Positions 25,005 to 31,166 of a stretch of DNA of 31,166 nt are shown piece after piece. Position 1 is the stretch's first letter. Each line of letters starts with the position of its first letter. The notes below the pieces were generated by a model that saw only the letters and a list, made by a program, of their open reading frames with translations, was not told where the DNA came from and did not search any database. This DNA comes from Pseudomonadota bacterium (lineage in GTDB: Bacteria > Myxococcota > Bradymonadia > UBA4248). The position numbers and the translations under genes were made by a program. The DNA is taken from assembly GCA_017613855.1 (NCBI GenBank), contig JAGACY010000106.1, positions 1 to 31,166 of the forward strand, given 5' to 3'.

Positions 25005-25078
25005 GGCTTTCGGCCTGCGGCCGATACGCCTTGCGCGCGGCTATTTCGGCTTAACGCCTCAATACGCCGCGTTTTTTT
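25005..25078 (+). terminator. REP-like hairpin pair acting as probable terminator
   Basis: Hairpin 1: GGC-TTT (25005-25010), CGGCC/GGCCG inside, ATA-C-GCC (25024-25030). Hairpin 2: CGCGGC (25036-25041) with GCCGCG (25066-25071), TAT and ATA, unpaired C at 25065. Seven T residues (25072-25078) follow immediately, so the second hairpin meets the requirements of an intrinsic terminator for the beta-propeller gene ending 19 bases upstream. It is the only member of the family with a T-tract. Confidence 0.75.
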
Positions 25079-25108
25079 ATTACATATCATCCAATCCCCT
25101 GTGAATTT

Positions 25109-25397
25109 GCACTCCAATTCCGCATTCCGAATTAAAAACGCACTCTCCCTTAGCTTCAGACTTTCCCTTTAGTTTTGCACTCCAATTCCGCATTCCGAAT
25201 TCCGCATTCCGAATTAAAAACGCACTCTCCCTTAGCTTTAGACTTCCCCTTTAGTTTTGCACTCCAATTCCGCATTCCGAATTCCGCATTCCGAATTAAA
25301 AACGCTTTCTCCCTTAGCTTCAGACTTTCCCTTTAGTTTTGCACTCCAATTCCGCATTCCGAATTCCGCATTCCGAATTAAAAACGCATTCCGCATT
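25109..25397 (-). repeat. 82-bp tandem composite repeat (ATTCCGC/ATTCCGA heptamers plus core)
   Basis: Units begin at 25109, 25177, 25259 and 25341. The first is 68 bp, exactly two heptamers shorter; the next two are 82 bp; the last is cut off by the next gene. Each unit holds ATTCCGC/ATTCCGA heptamers and, on the minus strand, the core GTGCAAAACTAAAGGG-(A)AAGTCTGAAGCTAAGGG. The final heptamers run into the ATG at 25398 with no spacer. Confidence 0.93.
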
Positions 25398-26708
25398 ATG
25401 TCCGACTATACCATTGCACTCGCCGGTCAGTACGATCGGCTTTCTGCCAAATTCGTCAACTGGATCACACACCAGAAATCCCATCATTACCACGTCATTG
25501 GCGTCAGCCGAACACAATATGAGGGCATTCATCATTTGGATTGGCGTACGGGTTCACTCATGAGCCCGCGAGATACAGACGGTATGCTCGAAGGCGTCAA
25601 TGCACTCGTCATCTTCTGCCTGACGCCACCAGAACTCTCCAGAACATCTGAAGGACTCGATATGGATGTCGCGCTCGTGTCCGCCGTCAATCTGGCCAAA
25701 TGTGCACAGCGCCGTCCCGATTTGCGTACCATTCTTGTCATGCGCAATCTTCCTGCAGATGAGGATGAGCAAATGCCGATCTATGCGTTTTGGCTCGAAA
25801 TCAAAAAAATCTTTGAGGATCGATGCACACAGCTCTGTGTACTCGAAACCGCCCCCCTTCTCAATGAAGCGGATGCCATATCACTCGCCATTTTCGAACG
25901 GCTGGGAACGTTTAATCCCAATGCGGATAATATGACAAATCACCGCATCCGCCCTGTCTCCATGTACCAGCTCTTCAATGCTATCGAACAGGCACTGCAT
26001 TCCCAAGAAAAGACTTGCAAGGTGCACGGACTGGATTCCATTTCATGGCGCGAATGGTACGAAACTGCCTCCAATGCCATCTCTATCCGCCATAAACTCA
26101 AATACACCTATCAGCTGCGCGCCATGCTCAAAGTTGAAGCGCAGCAGAGAAATCGCCTTCTCAACGAATCCATCCTCATTCCGGATGAAATCGACGAATA
26201 CACGGCACATGCAGCGATTCTCAAGAAAATCCTTCAGTTTACCAATGATATGATGGATGATGACATTCCTCATACCCTACATCTCAAACCGAAAAAAACT
26301 CACAATCTCAAACATACATGCTATGTCCAGCGATTGGTCGCCCACTCAAGACGCAGTGTCTCCGAAACGACCGATTTGCTCATGCTATGGCTGCCCCGTT
26401 ATTTCAAACGCCTCGTGCGAGTCGATGAATTGGGAATGGGACGAATGGCCTGTCGCGTCGGAGTTGTGCCGCTTCTGGAACTCGAAAAAATCGTCGAATC
26501 GGAATCACAGTGCAAGATTAATATCCGTTTCCCATGGGGAAAAAACACACCCACGCCAACATCGCTCGTACTCATGACCACAGGGTTGGGCAAAGACTTA
26601 AGAAAGCTGCTGATTATCGTAGAGGATGCACCAGACTCGAATGCCGTCATTACAGCCCTGCGCGGCATGCTGATGGCTTTTGGCCTGTACCTCAAGGAGT
26701 ATGGGTAA
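25398..26708 (+). CDS. Atypical Rossmann-like (SDR-related) protein
   Basis: The product is 436 aa from the ATG at 25398, the first start after the repeat array. No Shine-Dalgarno is visible because heptamers occupy that space. The N-terminal 170 residues follow an atypical NAD(P)-binding order: a first strand (YTIALAGQYDRLS) in which the usual GxxGxxG is degenerate, a second strand (HVIGVSRT), DWRTGSL, a strand GVNALVIFCLTPP, and TILVMRNLP. The C-terminal 260 residues are not recognised with confidence; a DUF2867-like domain near the end is possible. Loss of the glycine motif suggests weak or altered cofactor binding. The genes on either side are separated by repeats, so it is probably monocistronic. 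Confidence 0.6.
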   Translation: MSDYTIALAGQYDRLSAKFVNWITHQKSHHYHVIGVSRTQYEGIHHLDWRTGSLMSPRDTDGMLEGVNALVIFCLTPPELSRTSEGLDMDVALVSAVNLAKCAQRRPDLRTILVMRNLPADEDEQMPIYAFWLEIKKIFEDRCTQLCVLETAPLLNEADAISLAIFERLGTFNPNADNMTNHRIRPVSMYQLFNAIEQALHSQEKTCKVHGLDSISWREWYETASNAISIRHKLKYTYQLRAMLKVEAQQRNRLLNESILIPDEIDEYTAHAAILKKILQFTNDMMDDDIPHTLHLKPKKTHNLKHTCYVQRLVAHSRRSVSETTDLLMLWLPRYFKRLVRVDELGMGRMACRVGVVPLLELEKIVESESQCKINIRFPWGKNTPTPTSLVLMTTGLGKDLRKLLIIVEDAPDSNAVITALRGMLMAFGLYLKEYG

Positions 26709-26710
26709 TC

Positions 26711-26845
26711 CACTATTCACTATTCACTATTCACTGCCTTTATACTCAAAAGCCTAAATTCTTTAGCCACAGCCTCGAAAATACGCTCATTTTTCAGCAT
26801 TGAGAATTCAAGAACGAGTGAATACGTAATAGTGAATAGTGAATA
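26711..26845. repeat. Inverted heptamer arms
   Basis: The left arm is CACTATT repeated three times plus CACT (26711-26735). The right arm AATAGTG-type (26828-26845) is a perfect 18-base complement of 26714-26731. The 96 bases between are unique and non-coding. The arms could form a long stem downstream of the Rossmann-like gene. Confidence 0.85.
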
Positions 26846-26865
26846 ACATTTCCCATTTTCCCCTT

Positions 26866-27098
26866 AGCTTTAGACTTAATCTTAGGCATTTCATCCAATT
26901 ACGCATTACGCATTACGCATTACGCATTTGGAATGCCATTGCGCAATGAACTTCAGCGTCGCCCCTTAGCTTTGCATACCAATTACGCATTACGCATTCC
27001 GAATTACGCATTTGGAATGCCATTGCGCAATGAACTTCAGCGTCGCCCTTTAGTTTTGCATACCAATTACGCATTCCGCATTCCGAATTACGAATTAA
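26866..27098 (-). repeat. 84-bp tandem composite repeat (ATTACGC heptamers plus core)
   Basis: A divergent core occurs at about 26860-26885. Two full 84-bp units begin at 26895 and 26979, and a partial third begins at 27063. Each unit has ATTACGC/ATTCCGA heptamers, the stretch TTTGGAATGCCATTGCGCAATG, and the core, which on the minus strand reads TATGCAAA(A/G)CTAA(A/G)GGGCGACGCTGAAG. This core version matches the one at the miaA 3' end. Confidence 0.9.
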
Positions 27099-27221
27099 AT
27101 AAATAATGCTAGGTGGAATAAATCGAAATGTGGTATTGTTACCTACATGAGCATAGTTTTACCCCATGCGATGGGGTAGTTTGCTTGCGAATGGAACGGA
27201 TGCCCAATGGATGGATAGAGC

Positions 27222-29018
27222 ATGTTGCAGCTTCAGGTCATATACGGAAAAGATGCGGGGAAATGCGTGCGTTTCCAGCAAAGCGTCGTATATATCGGCT
27301 CAGATCCAGGCAACGATTTTCAGCTCAATGACTCTGAAATCAGTGAATATCATGGGCAATTTGTGTGCAATCACGAGGCCGGACACTATGCCTATTGTGA
27401 TTTGCAAAGCACTCGCGGTTCCCGAATCCGGTCATCCAGTTTAGATGTCGAGCTCTTTAGCCATCAAATGCCGCAGTCCGTGGCGCTTGCGGGTGAATGC
27501 ATGCTTTGGGTGGGTCAGAGTATGCTCCGGTGCACGTATATGCCGGGATCGTCTTTACCCATGCCCAGTGAGAAACAACGCGTCGGCATGCTCTCACTGC
27601 ACGGTTTACCGGCAACCAATGACACGAGATTGCTGTCTTTTTTGCTCGATACATCCACTGCACTTTCGATGAGGACCTCATCCCAGAATGTGTTTACTCA
27701 CCTTGTCCGGGCTCTGATGACTCTGATGCCGCATGCAACACACGTCGCGATATGGCGTTATGACAGCTGCCGGGATGGTTTTACCTGTGTTTACGAACGT
27801 TCCAAATCCAATACGGTGATTCTCTCACTCATCCGCGAAAACGATTTTCGCGAGGCCATCCGCTCACGATGTGCTTTTTCGTTTTGCGCACACAAATCTT
27901 CCAACCCGGTGGCGTCAATGGTAGCCCCAATCGTGGCATCCAATCGGGAATTGGGTGTCATTGTGGCAGACTCCTCCGAACCTGATGGCCTCGATGACGA
28001 TGCACTCGAAATCATGGCCAGAATCAGCGTCGTTTCAGCCTATGCCATCGAACGAACCTTCCTCAATTCCGATTTCAGTACGGTCTTCGATGGCTTTATT
28101 CGTGCCATCATTGCTGTCATGGATGCACGGGATCCGGCTTCTGCCGGACATTCCATGCGCGTAGCAAAATATGCTTTGTTTACCGCTCAGGCGATTCACT
28201 CTTCTCAGGACAAGCCGTTCCAGAATATTACATTTTCAAGCCATCATCTGGACGAACTCCGATTCGCCTCACTGCTGCATGACATCGGAAAAGTCGCTCT
28301 CCGGCGTGAAATCCTGCTCAAGGCAAACAAGCTTACACAATCTGCGCTCGACCATCTGTTAGAGCGAATTGATTTATTTGCCGCATGGTTTTCAACCCAA
28401 TCTCCCGAAAAACTGGGGCAGGACTATCGATCCCCGCAGCAATTCGATCACTATCGCGAAATCGTCACCCGCGTCGTTCAGGCAGATGCCAAAGCTACAG
28501 CTTGTGATAAAGAATATATCTCGGAAATGGCGAATACCTTCATCACGCCATGCCCAGACCGGCCTCTGCTCAGCGCTGCCGAAAAAGAATGCCTCCTCAT
28601 TGAACGCGGTACACTCAATGCCGAAGAAAGGCTTGAAATTGAACGACATGCCCTGATCTCATGGCAATACCTATCCAAAATCCCCTGGCCTGAACGTTGG
28701 GCAAATGTGCCCGTTTTCGTCCTTCAACACCATGAAAAGCTCAATGGATCAGGTTATCCCTATGGCATTGCTGGGGAGAAAATCCTTTTGCAAAGCCGAA
28801 TTATCACCGTTTGTGATATTTTCGATGCCCTCACGGGAGGCGATCGCTCCTATAAAACACGCCACTCCTTTGGAGATGCTGCTCAAATATTGATGAAAGA
28901 AGCGCGTGAGGGAGCTCTGGATGGGAATATCGTCGAAATCTTCATTTCGCAGGTCATACCCCAAATCAGCGATCCGGATGTTGCCAGCGGTGTCAGCATG
29001 GCCGTCACCCTCGATTAA
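27222..29018 (+). CDS. FHA-GAF-HD-GYP protein, likely c-di-GMP phosphodiesterase
   Basis: This 598-aa protein has three domains. An FHA domain (about 1-105) has the YIGSDPGNDFQL turn and SEYH (41-44), but the usual Arg after the first Gly is Ser27, so phosphothreonine binding may be weak. A GAF-like domain covers about 135-282. An HD-GYP domain (about 285-590) keeps the key metal ligands: His310, the HD pair His353-Asp354 in LLHDIGK, HHE (503-505) and GYP (511-513). HD-GYP proteins hydrolyse cyclic di-GMP; with these residues intact, activity is likely. An insertion-like stretch lies between the HD and HHE motifs (about 370-470). An upstream in-frame ATG is blocked by a stop, so 27222 is the start. 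It is translationally linked to the next gene (1-base gap). Confidence 0.9.
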   Translation: MLQLQVIYGKDAGKCVRFQQSVVYIGSDPGNDFQLNDSEISEYHGQFVCNHEAGHYAYCDLQSTRGSRIRSSSLDVELFSHQMPQSVALAGECMLWVGQSMLRCTYMPGSSLPMPSEKQRVGMLSLHGLPATNDTRLLSFLLDTSTALSMRTSSQNVFTHLVRALMTLMPHATHVAIWRYDSCRDGFTCVYERSKSNTVILSLIRENDFREAIRSRCAFSFCAHKSSNPVASMVAPIVASNRELGVIVADSSEPDGLDDDALEIMARISVVSAYAIERTFLNSDFSTVFDGFIRAIIAVMDARDPASAGHSMRVAKYALFTAQAIHSSQDKPFQNITFSSHHLDELRFASLLHDIGKVALRREILLKANKLTQSALDHLLERIDLFAAWFSTQSPEKLGQDYRSPQQFDHYREIVTRVVQADAKATACDKEYISEMANTFITPCPDRPLLSAAEKECLLIERGTLNAEERLEIERHALISWQYLSKIPWPERWANVPVFVLQHHEKLNGSGYPYGIAGEKILLQSRIITVCDIFDALTGGDRSYKTRHSFGDAAQILMKEAREGALDGNIVEIFISQVIPQISDPDVASGVSMAVTLD

Positions 29019-29019
29019 T

Positions 29020-30435
29020 ATGATCAATAAAACCCTACCCCTTCAAGTCATTGGCTGTTTTGCCATTGCATTGCTCTCCCTGCTGGCTTGTTTCTTCCTT
29101 CTGGGAATGCGAAATGACGGCGAACGTATTGCATTTCCTGAAAAACAAGAACCTTCGCAGGATATGGCACAGGTTTCCTTCGATTCGCCTGTCAACGGAA
29201 GGGTTGCGGTCTTTGTTTGTGCCCCAGAACCAAATAAACCGGATTTAGAAGCCCTCTCCGAGATAAACATTCAAACCATGGATGATGACGGTATATTATA
29301 CGATGTCGACCGTCTCACGCTCACATCACCCATGCCATTGGATATCCCACCAGACTTTGCACAAAAAAATGCATTGCCGGAACGAGTCGTCTGTAATGAC
29401 TCTGACATTATCAATCTCGAAGAGGTCTATCCCGAACTCGATGAGGTCGATCCCGAATCGGATCTTCCGCTTCTCTCCGGTCCATCCATAACCCGAAAAA
29501 TGACCATACCCGGCAAGGCTTTTGTCGTTGCTGCGGTGTCCGATCCCGGCCTTCTGATCTTCGAAAAATCATTATTCTTCGCCTTTTTATTTGCCCTCTG
29601 GGCCGGAATTGCAATGCTTTCCAGAAAGTACAGACTTTCTGCATGCCGCTTCAAACGCTACGATTTTCTGCTGGCTTTCGGCGGTGGAAATTTGTTCGCA
29701 TTGCTCCTGCTCGAGGCCATCTCTTACCTGCCTTTCGAAAAAAATTCGCTTCTGCCCGGCTATGGCGAAATGCTCGCCATGCTGTTCGTCAACTTTGTCG
29801 GATTCCTTGCCACCGCTGCGTTCTTTATCTGGCTGCGCCACCCCAAAAACACACCATGGCTGCAAACGATTGACTCAAATCTAAGCGAAATTCCCCCCAC
29901 CCCAAATGACCAGATTCCAGATGATCCAAATGATACTCAGACCGTGGCCGCACCACCGGATCAACGTCCCCACTGGGTTCCCGTAAAACTTCGCTATCCG
30001 TTTTTATTGGGAATTGGACTTGCTGTTGTCGGCTCTGCCGTCGTGCTTCTTCTTGTCGAACAGCCGGGATTGACGACCTTCACGATGGCCTCACAACTCA
30101 TCTCAACGCTGTTCTTAACAGGCATCTTTGCAATCCTGGCTGCCATCTCAGAGGAAAGCGTTTTTCGCGGAATCATTCAATCCAGCCTCGAGGCCAAACC
30201 AAATTCCCAAAATCCAAGGTTGATGAATGTCATTGCTATCGCGGTTGCCACGGCGCTTTTCGTAGGAATGCACGTCGCCCAGTCGATCGATCACCTGTGG
30301 GCGCTCATTCCCATCGCTGCCGTCTCAGTCACATCGGGCATCCTAAAAATTCAATATCGAACAATTTTTCCATGCATTCTTCTTCACATGACTTATAATG
30401 CGACCTTGGTTGTGCTGGGAATACTCATAGCCTAA
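29020..30435 (+). CDS. CPBP-family intramembrane metalloprotease
   Basis: The product is 471 aa from the ATG at 29020, one base after the stop of the HD-GYP gene, indicating coupling. An N-terminal membrane segment (about 8-29) is followed by a periplasmic or linker domain (about 30-175), then further membrane segments near 183-200, 218-235 and 250-272. A Pro/Asp-rich loop (280-320) precedes the C-terminal CPBP domain (about 325-471), which shows the three family motifs: EExxxR at 378-383 (EESVFR), FxxxH at 414-418 (FVGMH) and HxxxN at 456-460 (HMTYN). Members process or protect membrane proteins; some act in CAAX maturation or bacteriocin immunity. The substrate here is unknown, but the pairing with an HD-GYP protein suggests envelope signalling. 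Confidence 0.9.
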   Translation: MINKTLPLQVIGCFAIALLSLLACFFLLGMRNDGERIAFPEKQEPSQDMAQVSFDSPVNGRVAVFVCAPEPNKPDLEALSEINIQTMDDDGILYDVDRLTLTSPMPLDIPPDFAQKNALPERVVCNDSDIINLEEVYPELDEVDPESDLPLLSGPSITRKMTIPGKAFVVAAVSDPGLLIFEKSLFFAFLFALWAGIAMLSRKYRLSACRFKRYDFLLAFGGGNLFALLLLEAISYLPFEKNSLLPGYGEMLAMLFVNFVGFLATAAFFIWLRHPKNTPWLQTIDSNLSEIPPTPNDQIPDDPNDTQTVAAPPDQRPHWVPVKLRYPFLLGIGLAVVGSAVVLLLVEQPGLTTFTMASQLISTLFLTGIFAILAAISEESVFRGIIQSSLEAKPNSQNPRLMNVIAIAVATALFVGMHVAQSIDHLWALIPIAAVSVTSGILKIQYRTIFPCILLHMTYNATLVVLGILIA

Positions 30436-30502
30436 ATTCGTTATGGCGCGATTATCATCTGTTATCGTACTGCATTGACCATTTCTTTGCCATTGGGTTG
30501 CT

Positions 30503-31117
30503 ATGTCTGCACGTTTTATTGCCATCGCGGGAAACATTGGTGCCGGGAAATCGACCATGGTCGGTTTTCTTTCCCGGAAATTCGGATTGTGTCCTCTGTA
30601 TGAACCGGTCGATGATAACCCATACATCGCCGATTTCTATCAGGACATGCATCGATGGGCCTTCAACTCCCAAATATTCTACCTGTCACGAAAATTTGCT
30701 CTGCATCTTGAGGCACAAAAATCCGAAAAACGCGTCATCCTCGATCGCACCATCTATGAAGATGCCGAAATCTTCGTCGAAAACTTAAAACGAAGAAGGG
30801 GAATCGAAAAACGCGATTACGAGACATACATGGAGCTCTACAAGACCATACGCAGTGAGCTTCAGCCGCCCGATCTTGTCATCTACCTGCGATGCTCAGT
30901 AAGAGGTGTACGCAGACGCATCAAAAATCGTGGACGCACATCCGAAATGGCCATACCGCTTTCCTATATTCAAAAACTGCATGCTCAATATGAAGACTGG
31001 TTCGAACGATACGACCTCGGCCCCAAAGCAGTCATAGAAACCGAAAAACTCGATTATCTGCGTGATATTATACATCGTGTCGATCTCATTCAGCAAATCG
31101 AGGAACTACTCAAATAA
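30503..31117 (+). CDS. Deoxynucleoside kinase
   Basis: This 204-aa member of the deoxynucleoside kinase family (deoxyadenosine/deoxyguanosine kinase-like) phosphorylates salvaged deoxynucleosides using ATP. Visible motifs are the P-loop GNIGAGKST (10-18), the catalytic Glu in YEPVDDNP (Glu34), DRTIYEDAEIF (81-91, normally DRS; Ser to Thr here) and an Arg-rich LID (RRRIKNRGR, 137-145). The size is typical of bacterial members. It starts 67 bases after the CPBP gene with only a weak ribosome binding site; it may be part of the same transcript. Specificity for purine or pyrimidine substrates cannot be read from the sequence. Confidence 0.93.
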   Translation: MSARFIAIAGNIGAGKSTMVGFLSRKFGLCPLYEPVDDNPYIADFYQDMHRWAFNSQIFYLSRKFALHLEAQKSEKRVILDRTIYEDAEIFVENLKRRRGIEKRDYETYMELYKTIRSELQPPDLVIYLRCSVRGVRRRIKNRGRTSEMAIPLSYIQKLHAQYEDWFERYDLGPKAVIETEKLDYLRDIIHRVDLIQQIEELLK

Positions 31118-31166
31118 CCCAGCCCACCATTCTGAAATGTAGGCCTTTAATCTTTTAATTATATCA

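Larger units (their letters stand above)
24987..25397. other. Repeat-filled intergenic region
   Basis: These 411 bases between two plus-strand genes hold a REP-like pair (25005-25078) and a tandem composite repeat (25109-25397). An open frame runs through the latter from 25257 into the next gene. Its translated words (SNSAFRIPHSEL and similar) are only heptamer translation, so it is not regarded as coding. Confidence 0.85.
26709..27221. other. Repeat-filled intergenic region
   Basis: These 513 bases have no convincing gene. They contain a pair of inverted CACTATT heptamer arms (26711-26735 and 26828-26845) and an 84-bp tandem composite repeat (26895-27098). A unique stretch of about 120 bases before the HD-GYP gene probably holds its promoter. 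Short open frames at 27128 and 27166 overlap the real gene in other frames and are rejected. Confidence 0.8.

Noticed and set aside
25257..25397. N-terminal extension of the Rossmann-like protein (words like NSAFRIPHSEL)
   Set aside because: The extension is a translation of heptamer repeats that continue in the same pattern outside the frame. The domain starts cleanly at the ATG at 25398.

Overview
The window (about 31 kb, moderate GC, both strands coded) looks like chromosomal DNA of an uncultured Gram-negative bacterium, most plausibly a Myxococcota/deltaproteobacterial relative. Reasons: several large lipoproteins carrying 'ETDVDCGG'-type cysteine modules and lamin-tail-like domains, an FHA-GAF-HD-GYP protein, a WD40-type protein, and a TolC/HlyD envelope export operon. 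The taxonomic call is inference; there is no rRNA or tRNA gene here to anchor it.

Layout. 1-1.4 kb: miaA embedded in heptamer repeats. 1.4-11.5 kb: a surface-protein cluster of two giant lipoproteins (1231 and 1245 aa, four lamin-tail-like domains each), a 503-aa relative with one such domain, and two small lipoproteins. 11.5-18.2 kb (minus strand): a TolC-TetR-HlyD-permease-permease export operon with no ATPase gene in the window. A likely TetR operator lies inside its promoter. 18.4-19.7 kb: a YitT-family membrane protein. 19.7-22.5 kb (minus): a fourth cysteine/lamin-tail lipoprotein and an SH3b lipoprotein whose C-terminal half has a possible clan-CD (caspase-like) His/Cys pair. 22.8-25 kb: a single-domain response regulator and a beta-propeller protein. 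25.4-26.7 kb: an atypical Rossmann-like protein. 27.2-31.1 kb: FHA-GAF-HD-GYP, a CPBP intramembrane protease coupled to it, and a deoxynucleoside kinase.

The most unusual material is between the genes. First, there are arrays of 7-bp repeats (ATTACGC, AACTGCT, AATTGCG, ATTCCGC, CACTATT and others), often wrapped around a conserved core of about 30 bp (GGRATGCAAAACTAAAGGG...CTGAAG). This composite element occurs at four loci, sometimes as 82- or 84-bp tandem units. It runs up to start codons, supplies the miaA stop codon, and sits inside the efflux operon. Second, a REP-like hairpin family occurs at five loci, always as two hairpins in the same orientation. Each hairpin has the architecture GGC-TAT...ATA-C-GCC with a single unpaired C (or G on the other strand). 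Three of the cysteine/lamin-tail lipoprotein genes also share an upstream motif, TTGCNN-N10-TAAWCT-like, suggesting that they are expressed together.
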